From Nothopassalora personata (Eukaryota; Ascomycota; Dothideomycetes; Mycosphaerellales; Mycosphaerellaceae), in contig CM066292.1 of NCBI GenBank assembly GCA_033816765.1, positions 248,001 to 312,000 of the forward strand: a stretch of 64,000 nucleotides of DNA, read 5' to 3'. Each line of letters opens with the position of its first letter. Position 1 is the stretch's first letter. The translations under genes were made by a program, and so were the position numbers. Below, one piece after another: positions 10,010-21,051 of the stretch. A model generated the notes under the pieces. It was not told the origin of the DNA. It ran no database searches and saw nothing but the letters and a program-made list of their open reading frames with translations.

Positions 10010-13000
10010 ACACCGTTTCGAACTAAGATTATCGTTAACGGGCACAAGATAGATACTATAATAGATTCCGGAGCAAGCGGGAACTTTACCTCCGAATTAT
10101 TTATTATAAGACATAGGATCGCTACCTATAAGAAGGAAGAGGGTTATAAATTAATTGCGGTAGACGGATTATTCTTACCTAGTATAGAGCGCGAGACGAT
10201 ACCGCTACTACTTGCTATCTAACGGTACTACGAGGAGATTATCTTAGATGTTACTAATATAGCTAGTTATAACATCGTACTAGGTATACCTTAGTTAAGA
10301 AAGCATAATCTAGTAATCGACTAGAGAAAAGGAGTACTTACATTTAGGGAATGCGACTACGTTATCGATATTTAGCCTACGTAGCGGTAGCGTTCGCTAG
10401 TAGATAAGGTAAAGAGATAGCTAAATAGAATATAGCTTACGCTAAATAGAAGGATAGAAGAACTACCTTCGACCGGGATAGACACTAGCGTAGGGCCGCT
10501 AGGTTACGAAGTTACTAGTAGTAATAGAAGTAACGTACTATCGAAGGATACTAACATTTTAGAGTTAAGTATTCCTAAAGAGTATCGTAAGTAGTCGCGA
10601 CTCTTTAAAGAGAAAAGAGGTAAGGACGCCTTACCTAAGCACTAACTATAGGATTACAAGATAAACATTTAGCTAGGGAAAGAGCCTCTATAGGGACCCC
10701 TATATTAAATGTCTAAGAAAGAGCTATAGACCCTACGAGAATAGCTAAAGGAGAAGCTGGCTAAAGGATAGATAAGAAGATCTACCTTAAGTGTAGGAAC
10801 TCTATATATGTTCGTTCTAAAAGCAAACGGGAAGTTACGACTCGTACAAGACTATAGGAAGTTAAACGAGATTACGATTAAGAACCGATACCCGCTACCT
10901 AACATCGAAGAAGCGTAAGATAGATTAACCGGATTAGACTAGTACACGAAGATTAACCTACGAGACGCCTTCTCCGCTATATGGATAGTAGAAGGAGAAG
11001 AATAGAAAACCGCTTTTAGAATAAGATACGGACTTTACGAATTCTTAGTTATGCTAATAGGATTAACTAACGCACCCGCATCCTGTTAGGACCTTATTAA
11101 CGAAACACTTAGAGACCTACTCGACGTATGCGTTATCGCTTATATAGACGACATATTAGTCTATACGAAAGGATCCCTTTAGAATTACATAAAGCAAGTT
11201 TAGGACGTATTCGAACGACTTACGCGTTTAGGATTTAAGACAGCACCCGAGAAATGCGAATTCTATAAGAAAGAAGTTAAATTCTTAGGCTTTATTATTA
11301 GTACTATAGGGATAACGATCGACCCTACGAAGACATAGTTAATTAGAGAATAGCTAGAACTAAAAACAGTTAAGGACGTACAATTATTCCTTAGACTAGC
11401 GAACTACAACCGGAAATTTATTAAGGACTACGTAAAGACAGCAGCACTAATAACGATACTTACGAGAAAAGATGTTACCTAGAAATAGGGAAAGGAATAG
11501 ATTAAAGCGTTTAAGAAACTTAAGGAACAATACGCTTTAGCCCTTACGCTTCGACTATTCGATAGTAGTAAGGAAGTCTATATCGAGACCGATACGTCTA
11601 ATATAGCAATAGGCGCGTGTCTAATATAGACACACGATAGGTAGAGACACCTAGTAGCCTATTATTCCCGGAAAATGACTATAGCGGAATAGAACTACGA
11701 TATCTATAATAAAGAGCTTCTAGCCATTGTTACTACTATGTAATATTAGAGAGTATATATCGAGGGCCTACCGAAGTTAACGATTCTTTCTAACTATAAG
11801 AATCTTACGTACTTTACGACGATAAAAGAACTTACCCGAAGGCAAGCCCGCTAGTCGGAGCTACTAGGGCAATATAAGTTCGAAATTAAATATACTCTAG
11901 GAAGAGAGAACGGCCGCGCCGACGCGCTAAGTCGAAGAAGCGACTATATAGAAGGAAAAGAAGTAGTGTAACATAAAGTACTAAAGACGAACCCCGACGG
12001 AAGTCTTAGCGCTAACATAAGAGAATTCAATAACATCGTACGGATATTAGGCGACAAGGACGAGCAATTCCCTATATCGTAAGGAAAATACTAGGTACTA
12101 AAGGATCGAGAAGAAGAATGCATACGATAACATTACGACGGACTAACTTATAGACACCCTAGAACTTTAAAGACAATGGACCTAATATAACGTAGTTTCT
12201 CATTCCTATAGATAAGACTTAAGGTGTTACGTTACATTAAACAATACCTACACTACTAACGAAATAAGGCTACGAGACATATAAAATACGGTTACCTATA
12301 GTTTAGGACACTACCAACGAAACTATAGGACGAAGTTATAATAGACTTTATTACGAAACTCCTACCGTTAAGAGACTAAGTTACGAAACAACTATACGAC
12401 GTAATACTAGTTATAGTTAATAGACTTATAAAATACGTACACTTCATTCCTATATTAGAGACATACAATGTAGAGCAGCTCGGATACCTCGTACTAGATA
12501 GACTTATCCGATACTACGGATTCCCTTAAGCGTTTATAACGGATAGAGATAAGCTATTTACATCGAACTACTAGAAGACGCTTATAGGAACGATTGGAAT
12601 TAAACATAAGCTATTAATAGCATATTATCCGGAGATAGACGGATAAACCGAAAGGATAAACTAAACGCTAGAACAATATCTACGACACTACATTAACTAT
12701 GTATAAGACAACTAGGTTTTATTACTGCCACTAGTGTAGATTGTACTAAATAACCACAAATTAGAGACAACTTTAACGACACTATTTTATACGAACTTTA
12801 GGAAAGATCCTAACCTATTCGGAACACCTAGATCCTATCTACAAGCCGAAAGAGCGATCGTAACGACGGATACTCTTAAGGAAGTGTATAAAGAAACACG
12901 TAAGGCGATCGAAGATGTATAATATAAACTGTCTTAGTAACGGTAAGACACGAGAAAAATAGCACCTCTACTAAAAGAGGGGGATAAGGTCTATCTCCTT

Positions 13001-13335
13001 ATAAAAAACTTAAGAATAAGAAGATAGACTAAGAAACTAGATTACGTTAAGGTCGGACTATTTTTCATCGACAAAGTTATAGGACTAGTTAATTACCGCC
13101 TACGACTACTACTAGACGCAAAAATCTACCTAGTCTTCTATATCTCTAAGTTAGAACCCGTAGACGCCGAAACACCCTACTAGGAAAGCTTCTATTTCGA
13201 GCTAGAAGTAGAAAACGAATTTAAAGTTAAAAGAATCCTAGATAAGAAAGGTCAGCGATACCTTGTTAAGTAGAAAGGATACGACGAATTAGAAAATACC
13301 TAGGAACTAAAACAAAACCTACAAAACTGTTAGTA
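10010..13335 (+). pseudogene. pol remnant of gypsy A1 with chromodomain
   Basis: Aspartic protease motif DSGASGNF at about 10060. RT from about 10780, with YIDD at 11141-11152. RNase H at about 11570-11930, with ETDTSN, AYYSRKM and a final GRADALSRR. Integrase at about 12110-13200: a His/Cys-type start, DFITK, TDRDKLF (second Asp near 12541) and a third catalytic region before LEQYLRHY. The C-terminal chromodomain at about 13207-13330 reads YLVK.KGYDELENT.EL with both Trp codons as TAG. A chromodomain defines chromoviruses and is thought to steer integration toward modified histones. Broken by stops. Confidence 0.88.
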
Positions 13336-13404
13336 AAAGATCCGATAATACTAAAAATAGGTCCGCCGATATAACTAACGACAATCGATCTCTCGGCCGA
13401 CGAG

Positions 13405-13478
13405 CGACTAGGGCGGGAATCGAACCTACGACCTTAAGAGTATAGATAGCTTACGCTCTACTACTAAGCTACCTAGCC
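13405..13478 (-). tRNA. tRNA-like sequence in gypsy A1, antisense to the element
   Basis: 74 nt on the minus strand. The acceptor stem GGCTAGG pairs with CCTAGTC (one G-U) and is followed by G. A D-arm GCTT...GAGC and a T-loop TTCGATT are present. Box A resembles TAGCTTAGTAGTAG and box B GGTTCGATTCC fits the Pol III consensus. The anticodon arm is odd: TAAG/CTTA closes an 11-nt loop, so no amino acid is assigned. In this copy the T-stem (GTAGG/CCCGC) has a mismatch. The A2 copy at 33060-33133 is better paired. It lies between the chromodomain and the antisense ORF. Confidence 0.55.
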
Positions 13479-13502
13479 GATTAATAAGAATAGGGACACA
13501 AC

Positions 13503-14057
13503 TTATAAATAAATACCCTAATAAGTCTCTACCCCTAGGGACTCGCCCTAAGGCTCCGCTCTAGAAAGCGCCGCCTAGTCGTTTACGGGCATCTCTAGGA
13601 TATCCGAGAAAGAAACTAGCGAAGGCGACACCTCTACCCCCGACGCCTACTCTAGAGACGCTAGCTCCTCGCGCGCCTCTTCCTCCTCGAGCTCCTCTAA
13701 CTCCTTAGCGACGGTATCGTCGGTGCGACGCTTAGCTAATCGTAGCTGTTTCTAAAGACGGATCTTACGCATCTTTAGCCGCACCTCCTCCTCTTTAATC
13801 CTCTTAAGCTCTAGCTTAAGATTATCGCGCGAATCGCGAAGACGTTCCTACTCCGGACGAGAAAGACGCATATCGTAATCCTTATAGCCTTTTCGAATAT
13901 AGGCCGAACACTTTCTAGACCGAGAACCTACGATACACTTTACTACTACGCCCGAGGATCGAGACTTCTAACAATTCGTGCATAGAGCTATTTCAATACT
14001 AGAAGTTTTAGTATCCTAAGTAAGTCGTTAACGGCGTTTATAGGAGGAAGAAGACAT
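13503..14057 (-). pseudogene. Antisense Cys-rich/coiled-coil ORF of gypsy A1
   Basis: Minus-strand reading frame of 185 codons (ATG at 14057, TAA at 13503) without frameshift, broken only by RIP-type TAG/TAA stops. The N-terminus is basic (MSSSSYKRR). A Cys-rich segment follows, CTNC then KC then RKCSA.., in which two further expected Cys positions now read Tyr. This would give six cysteines spaced roughly as in fungal zinc clusters. About 80 residues of Glu/Lys/Arg/Leu-rich coiled coil come next (LKLELKRIKEEEVRLK), then an acidic tail. Codon structure is preserved between copies at 32482-33035 and, more distantly, 47417-47865. It lies between integrase and 3' LTR, opposite to pol. Function unknown; nucleic-acid binding is inference. 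Confidence 0.65.
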
Positions 14058-14130
14058 AGTTAACTATTACTATAAGAAATAATAACGGCTTAAGAAGCTT
14101 CGGGACGAAGCTAGGCTAAGAACGGGATAG

Positions 14131-14534
14131 TATTACGGAATAATTCCTATAGACCCTAGAATTATAACGACAAGACGAACACGTAACTTATCCTACCTAA
14201 GCGCTTAGACTTAGGACGATTAGACTGCTTATGCTTAGACTAATTAGACTGCTTATGCTTAGAATAATTAGACTAATTACCGAGATCTACGAATCTCCTT
14301 TGTATTTAGGAACGCTAAGAACCCCTTATGGTTTCGAGGCGTTTAACTTACTGTTTAATATTACTATTTAGAATACACTATAACCTAACCTCTACCTTAC
14401 TACTGCTTAGTCTTTATAAGACAAGATAGCTACTGCTTTATTACTCTCCCTTAACTTCTTATCGGCCCGAGAACAAACCTAATTAAGCTTATCTTCTTAA
14501 CTTGTAATATTATTAGGTTATACTAAACCTAACA
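14131..14534 (+). repeat. 3' LTR of gypsy A1
   Basis: 404 bp starting TATTACGGAATAATTCC (TG changed to TA by RIP) and ending CCTAACA, followed by target duplication CTACT. It is the uninterrupted reference for the 5' LTR. Confidence 0.92.
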
Positions 14535-14539
14535 CTACT

Positions 14540-14690
14540 CCTTTCCCGTCGGTATATATAATAAACCTAAGGTACTTAACCTTCTTTTATATAAACTTAT
14601 ACTTCCCTAGATCTAGGAATAGGCCTCCGTCCTAAAGCTTCTAGAGTACGACGCGAACCTTCTAGGTTCTAACCTCTAGGACCCGACGGT
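14540..14690 (-). mobile_element. Gypsy D fragment, right part (RT C-terminus)
   Basis: Minus-strand translation gives QDGGLFLDLGKYKF then KKVKYL.FIIYTDGKGV, the conserved end of the Ty3/gypsy RT palm. It continues in frame into the segment at 7190 once A1 and one CTACT copy are removed. Upstream RT sequence stops at about 14690, so D was already truncated or rearranged. Confidence 0.75.
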
Positions 14691-15479
14691 TCTTCTCCGG
14701 TACGCGACTGCTCGTCATTCTCGTTCTTCTTTTTCTTGCCGTAGGCGCGGCGGCGTTTAGCGTCTATAGTAACTGTCTTATTAGGTTACTAGTAGTCGTC
14801 TTATTATAAACTAGTAGCGAGACTATAGGTATTAACTAATGTTAAGCGTCTTCCGATTCTCTTAAAGCGGCGCGCGTTATAACTAACTCGGCTTATATCT
14901 CTTCCTATTGCTAGTATAGTTACTAAAGCATAAGTTAGAAGTTTTTATTCGGGGTACTAGTCCTAGGGTTCTTACTACCCGGCGACGTTATTACGTATCC
15001 CGTCTCTTTAATAGTAAGTGCCTAGCTAATTTGAATAGATTAAACTTAATGTTACGGGTAAACGACGTATATACTAAAGTTCTATAAAGTATATAATAAG
15101 TTCGATATAGAAGAAAGGGGAAGTTAAACGCTGTCCGAAGAAAAGGTATTAGAAAGCAATCCGAACGTATAGGCGTAGTCTATACTAAGAAATAGGGGCC
15201 CGCCCCTTACACTAAGGAAACTAAGATAACGAGGTAATAACCGTAAGACTAAGTGCTCTAAGAACTATAACGGCGGTAGGGGATAGAGGCGTAGCGTATT
15301 CTATATACTTTTAGGAGCTAATACAATAGTAGTTATCGAAGAATATTAGTCTTTTTTATTAGAAGACGTATAGCCTCGTAAGCTTCTTATTTCCTTAATC
15401 TCGTATATATCTATATCTTACGGGTTACTATACGTAGCCTATCCTAATACGTACTCTACTCTTATTCCCTTAAGTAGTC
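14691..15479. other. Degraded AT-rich sequence, unassigned
   Basis: No convincing coding remnant or terminal repeat was found. Composition is that of RIPed DNA. A TGTTACGGG start resembling a gypsy LTR occurs near 15053 but no matching end was found. Confidence 0.5.
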
Positions 15480-15870
15480 GTAAATATATAAGGAGTAGCT
15501 TTAAAGCTCTAAATAAGCGCCCTAAATATATAAGAAGTAGCGCTCTAAATATATAAGGAGTAGTGCTTAAGTTCTAGATATATAAGGAGTAGAGCTCTAA
15601 ATATATATAGGGTAGCTCTAAAGCTCTAAACATATAAGGAGTAGTACTCTAAACATATAAGGAGCATACATAGAGTACTTACTCTCTATACTTTTAAGGA
15701 GCGATAATAGCTATTTAATAGTACCTATCTTATAGTATATTATACTTTATCGCTTACTCGCTTACTTGCCGGTACGCTTTATAGCGAGCTATTTCCTAGT
15801 GAATTTACGGTAAATATACTAGGAGTAGCTAGTTTTAGCTAGTTCTAGGTACTCCTTATATATTTATAGT
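15480..15870. repeat. Array of AAATATATAAGGAGTAGCT-like motifs (left)
   Basis: At least seven imperfect copies of the motif AAATATATAAGGAGTAG occur in one orientation between 15480 and 15670, spaced about 30-40 bp. Around 15810-15870 an inverted pair (AAATATACTAGGAGTAGCT then AGTACTCCTTATATATTTA) could form a hairpin. The opposite orientation dominates in the array at 18340-18775. Confidence 0.6.
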
Positions 15871-16769
15871 ATAGATACCTAGTATACTTACTATTATAAT
15901 TACGTACCTCCCTTATTAATAGTATAAGCCGCGCTCTAGGAGCTATTTCTTTACACCTACTACTTTAACACAAACTTAATAGCCTTCTTATACGGCTCCT
16001 AGTATATTTATCTTACTAATCTTAAGCGATAGTATTAGACTATCTTATAGTTACTTAAGAAATAGTATCGCTATTCGCACTTTAGCGTTTCTTAGCATTT
16101 ACGGCTTACTACTTATCTATTTATCGCTAACTACCTTCTATATACTCCGAACACTTAATATAGTAATATCGTACGCTTATTATATACCCGGAATTATATA
16201 AGGTTACTACCGCTACGTGTTTTAATAGCCTTAGGACTTAATCTCTTTTAGACCTACTTTAAAAGAGCGCTAAGCCTAGGGATAATAGTAGGTAAATTAC
16301 TAGATAATAGCTAGATAATAGCGTATAGACATATCTTTATGTAACGACGATAATACGTTAGGTATAATAGAGGCGAGAGATTAACCTTCGAGTAATCTTC
16401 CTCTTTTACTTTCTCTTTTTTTCCTACTAACCTATTATATATACTCTCTTATAACTATCCGCTAACATTACTATAAGTATAAGAACTACGCTAGTAATAT
16501 AATAAGTAACATGCCTCGCTTTTTTTGTCTTAGTACGGCTAGTCTATTCCTCGAGTCCTCTCTCCTTCCGTATATTACTAGTCTTAGTTCTAACTTTAAG
16601 TATGTCTTAAGATTAAGTATATCTTAAGATTAAGCATATCTTAAGATTAAGCGAGTATGTCTTACGTAGAGGCTAATAGTTCTATAGGAGCCCGTTCTTT
16701 AAGTATAATAGCGCTACTCTATAAGTTTTAGTGTCCTAGTTATTTACCGTAGTATACTAATATACCTTT

Positions 16770-17075
16770 AGCGTCCTCGCGCTCCGCGCCGCTACCCGTA
16801 AGGGCGATACCGCTACTAGTACGTAGCTCGCTACTATCCTCGCCTCTAAGCCCGCTCGTAAGTCTACCGGTAGTAAGGCCCTACGTAAGAAGCCTACCTC
16901 TAACGCCGCTCGTAAGTCTACTAGTAATAAGGCCCTACGTAAGTCTACCCTATCTACCGTTACTGCTCCGTAGTAATAGTAGTAATAGTAGTAAGAGTCT
17001 ACTCCGGGCTTCGGGTAATATAATAACTAGTCAATATAGTATATTTAGTCCTTTATAAGCTAAGCTTACCGAGCT
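16770..17075 (+). pseudogene. Coding remnant with histone H3-tail-like segment
   Basis: In one plus-strand frame, with TAG read as a lost Gln codon, the stretch at about 16824-16950 contains ARKSTGSKALRK followed by SNAARKSTSNKALRK. It aligns with H3 residues 6-28 at about 16 of 23 positions, including both ARKS motifs (K9/S10 and K27/S28 contexts). CTA (Leu) at the H3 Pro16 position is what CCA gives after RIP. Next come eight consecutive TAG/TAA codons (16971-16994), which read as a former poly-Gln tract, then ESTPGFG. No histone fold is recognisable downstream. The host is the unassigned region bounded by the inverted motif arrays. Function unknown; a basic repeat resembling H3 by chance is the alternative. 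Confidence 0.4.
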
Positions 17076-17639
17076 CTTACGAGTACTTATTATAGCTAAC
17101 ACTAAGCTATAGCGATAATAACGACGATAATGCCGGCGCTATTCTCTTTAGAGACAAGTAAGTCTTTATCTTAAGCTTCTAATCTTAGGACCCATCGCTA
17201 ATATTAAGCTATAGTCTATAAGGTTATACCGAGCCCGGTAAGGGTAATACTTCTTCTTCTTCTTCTAGGGCATATATCTTTATCTTAAGCTTCTAGTCTT
17301 ACGACCTTATTACTAATATCGCGATATAGTACGGCCTAATATTAATAAGGTTTTAGTAGTTCCGCCGAGAGTATTAACGACTTTAGCAATAGCGGTACTA
17401 GCTATACTATACCTAATATAATAAGTACGGCGTAAGTGCTCTTCGAGCTCTACGCTAGCTATAGTTCTAATATATTATAGTATATATAAGATACTAACTA
17501 CGGTTACCTCGTCTACTCCTACGTAAGTCTTACTCCTAGTAAGCTTAGCTTATAATCTTAGCTTTAAGCTTAGCTTATATTATAATCTTAGGTCTACTTT
17601 TAATCTTAAGAACTTATTACTAATATATTACTATAGTAC

Positions 17640-17875
17640 TACTAATACTAATACTAGTAGTAGTATAACTACGCCCTCTACCGGCGGTAGAAATACTACC
17701 GGTACGGTACCTAAGATTACTATACGTCGCCGCGGCGACCGCTATGTTAATGTTAGCGCTAATAATAGTATCCCTAGTTACCTAAAGGGTAAGGCTAGTA
17801 AGTACGGCCGGCCTAATACTAGTACGCCTATCTCTATATTAGACGAGGTACGTCTTTCTATTTATATAAGCTAAT
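17640..17875 (+). pseudogene. Unidentified Ser/Thr-rich coding remnant
   Basis: A plus-strand frame stays open for about 75 codons: a Ser/Thr/Asn-rich linker, then KITIRRRGDRYVNVSANN and SYLKGKASKYGRPNTS. This is longer than expected in such AT-rich sequence and has retained GC-rich codons. I do not recognise the family. It lies in the same unassigned region as the H3-tail-like segment. Confidence 0.3.
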
Positions 17876-17883
17876 ATAGCGTT

Positions 17884-17925
17884 TTTAAGTCTTAGCTTCT
17901 TAGCTTTAAGAAGCTAAGACTTAAA
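17884..17925. repeat. Perfect 18-bp-stem hairpin
   Basis: TTTAAGTCTTAGCTTCTT (17884-17901) and its exact reverse complement (17908-17925) are separated by a 6-base loop. No U-run terminator or Helitron CTRR end follows directly. Confidence 0.7.
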
Positions 17926-18339
17926 GTATTAATGTCTTCTTAACTTATAATACTACTTAAGGTTAATTACTAACGTATTTACAGATATAGAAGAGGCAGA
18001 TTAGTCGTTTAGGGGGTACTAGCTTAGGTACCGCGTTAAGTAACCTCGCGAGGTAGGCCTTAGCTAGTAAGATTTAAGATACCGACACTAGTAAGCTTCG
18101 CTTAATACTATACCGCCGCTATAAGGGTAGGCCTTACGTGGTAATATATTGCATTACTATAGGTAGTATCGGTCTATGTACTTACTATCGTCGTATTGGA
18201 TATATAAGTACGTATATCTAGATTATAGCTACTAGGTTATATCTTCTACTATGTCGTTTTAAGTGTATTATAACAATAACACTACCTACGCTATACGGCT
18301 CCCTACTTAATCGTTCTTCTTATTCTTAGCCTTAATCGT

Positions 18340-18775
18340 ACTACTACTTAGAAGTTTAGTATTATGTTATTATAGCTACTCCTTAAAAGTTTACTGTTAA
18401 GATATTAGAGCTACTCGTTAAATACTATAAGTATACTATAGCTACTACTCCTTATAGGTTTACTGTTAGGAGCTACTCCTTAGAAGTTTACCGTTAGGAG
18501 CCGCTCCTTTAAAGTTCTAAAGAGATAGAGCTACTCCTTATATATTTACGGCTAAGAATTAGCTACTCCCTGTATATTTATAGTCTAGCTACTCCTTATA
18601 TATTTACCGCTAAGAACTATAGCTACTCTTTATATAGTTACAATTAAGAACTAGAGAGCGGCTCCTTATGTATTTAGAACTACTCGTTAGAAGTTTACGA
18701 TACTATAAACATACTAGGAGCAGCTAATTTTAGCCGGCTTCAGCTACTCCTAGTATATTTACGATATATTAAATT
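18340..18775. repeat. Array of AGCTACTCCTTATATATTTA-like motifs (right, inverted)
   Basis: About ten imperfect copies of the reverse complement of the 15480 motif. It ends with a hairpin-forming pair at about 18709-18764 (AAACATACTAGGAGCAGCT and AGCTACTCCTAGTATATTTA) that mirrors the pair at 15810-15870. Together the two arrays bracket about 3.3 kb and may be subterminal repeats of a degraded DNA transposon (inference). Confidence 0.6.
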
Positions 18776-18788
18776 TTAACTATAGAGA

Positions 18789-18935
18789 CCTTAAATATAG
18801 ACACCTCGAATGTAGATACGTTAAATGTAGATACGTCGAATGTGGATACGTCGAATGTAGATACATCAATACGTGGATTGTAGATACCTCGATACGTGGG
18901 TTATCAATACCTCGATACGTGGACACCTCGAATCT
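18789..18935. repeat. Minisatellite, about 15-bp unit
   Basis: Degenerate tandem copies of ATACGTCGAATGTAG and variants (ATACCTCGATACGTGG). It marks the junction between RIPed DNA and the gene island; ordinary composition begins immediately after. Confidence 0.7.
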
Positions 18936-21051
18936 CTGCAGTGAGATACTTGCACCTCCAGGCTTCCGCCCGCCTCCTCCGGGATGGCCCTCGCCGAACC
19001 TCAAACCATTGTCGCAGGACAGCAGTCGGCGCATAGCAGATGCATCGTGCTAATATCACACCGGATGACTCGAATTCTACTGTATGCGGCTCATCTAATC
19101 CTAATCCACTGACCCGTCTTCATTGCTAGTAGTCGCTCTTACCCTGTTTTACTAGGTGTTATGGTCTTTGCTGCATTACTGGGACGGCTGCTGCGGGCGG
19201 CCAATGCCGAGGTCGACGCATCGCTACCGCAGCTCCACTCATATATCGCATAGCTCATACAAGGCTCCTACAGCGGACGACCACTGCGAAACGACCCGTT
19301 CAAACCGATTCGAAGGGCGGTAATAGTCAACTAGTGTTGGTCTTCACAGAGCGTCAAAGTCTCATCTTCGGTAACTGACGTTGTCGAGGATGTCCAAGCC
19401 AACGTGCATCAGATCTCAGCGGATGCTCAGCGAATGGTGGCACTGCAGCGCTTTCTCGTCACTGATACTGCTATGGGAAGGGCGAACAGTGGACTGGGTC
19501 TGTCTATCCATGTCAAATGTTGAAGAAGGTGACGCGGCCGTAAGCTGTGTCAGCCATTCTATACCTCTAACGATAATCACCTTCTGAGCAGTACAGAGTC
19601 GTGGGACTAGAGCGACAATTCACTGCAAGGACTCTAGAGGCTTCATCCAGAGCATTTTAGAGTCGCGTTTATCTGCCGGCTGGTACGACGCTTAAGCAAC
19701 TCGGGAACGAGAATCTCTGCAGCGTCGTGTGCATCTCCATCTCGAGAGAATAAATTCTAGGCCATGACTTACTTCATCGACAAAAGGAACGTAGTACATG
19801 GCGAGACTCAGGAAGCAGGTAGCAAGAGTTCTCACATACAAGGCGGTGTTCAGAAATCGACCTAGTGTACAGACCACAGAGAAGCGAAAAGATGTACGCC
19901 AACTTTACGGCCTTGTCACCATCCCTCTCAATCATCGCTCCAAGAGTGTCAGCGGTTACGAAATTGCTACGCCGCGTCGTATAGCTTTCGAACAGGTTGG
20001 AAGACGAGCAGCTGTCACCCACACTATTCAGACGAACCAGTAACGTGTGATCTCGTCTTAATATCTCCAGGATGAGCACAAGAACGAAACCTTCTCCACG
20101 AGCAACGACTGGTGACCTGGGTCGAAAGCAGACATATATCTGGAAGCACTATAAAGGACCCACGATGTAGAGGACCGCACGCACTTCGATACTATAGCGG
20201 ATCCTTGTGTGTAAAGTGCACTACCGAGGGACTCTTGTTCAGGCTGCCAATTCATATCGTGTGGCAGTAAGCGTAAATGTTTGTAAGCTGGACGATCACT
20301 GCTCTCGAATCTGCGCTGAGTAGCTTCTGAGAGTTAAGTAAGATCCGCTCGTAGGCGCTCGAAAGCTTGCTATCTATTCTATTAGTTCGAGGAAGGAGCT
20401 TTCGGGTGTCGCTGGGAAAGCACCGTTCTACGATAGCTTAAGAGTTCTTTAGTAGGTGTCGGATCCGCTTCGAGTTACATACCTTACCTTGATTATAAAA
20501 AGTGGCGTCCTTGCTATCGCGACATCCTTAGCTGCAGGGGTATAGGGTTGCAAGTACGTTCAATAACGTCGTGCCATCATTGCCGAAGCTGCAAGGGGAG
20601 CTTTGCGGGACTTGTCGAGGTCGGAGAACTGAAAGGCCACTACCAAACAGGATACCAAGCACGAGAGCAAGTCTGAGACTTAGAGACGTCAGCCTTCTAT
20701 TTCGTGCGTATACCAGTAACTATGCCTCCCAGCTTGATCACAACTGGAGAGAGAACCCCCTCAACATTCCTCTCCACCTCCATGACCTTCTACCAGGATC
20801 CGAGTAGTATCTTTGTGCCAACTGGGAGCAAAGAATGCGGTCTAGCATCTGTCGAAGGCGGATACCGCAAGAGCAGATCACCTGGGCCGGTCACCGCAGG
20901 CACGGGAAGCAGTCTGCAGCTAGGCCTGTAATGTAGGATGTGTTGAAGCCATACCGCTTGCAGCAGTGGTGAGGTCAAGGCGCCCCATTGGACTACCAGT
21001 TCTCCAGCTGGGCAAATGATCGAATGGCTTCAGATCAGGACGCCAGGGTAG
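18936..21051. other. Island sequence without a supported gene
   Basis: Balanced composition, no RIP signature, but only short ORFs on both strands that do not combine into a spliced gene I can defend. The longest minus-strand frame is at 19774-20079 (101 codons). Decayed gene remnants are possible. Confidence 0.4.

Larger units (their letters stand above)
7196..14534 (+). mobile_element. Ty3/gypsy chromovirus A1, complete, RIP-degraded
   Basis: Plus-strand element with both LTRs (7196-7934, interrupted; 14131-14534) and a perfect CTACT target duplication (7191-7195 and 14535-14539). Without the inserted solo LTR and its duplication it is about 7.0 kb. Order: 5' LTR, primer-binding site, gag, protease, RT, RNase H, integrase, chromodomain, then an antisense tRNA-like sequence, an antisense ORF, and the 3' LTR. 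Both LTRs are 404 bp once the insertion is removed. The coding parts are broken by TAG/TAA in place of CAG/CAA/TGG. It is inserted in gypsy D. Confidence 0.93.

Noticed and set aside
17884..17925. Helitron 3' end
   Set aside because: Hairpin fits, but no CTRR terminus, no AT insertion context and no Rep/helicase protein nearby.
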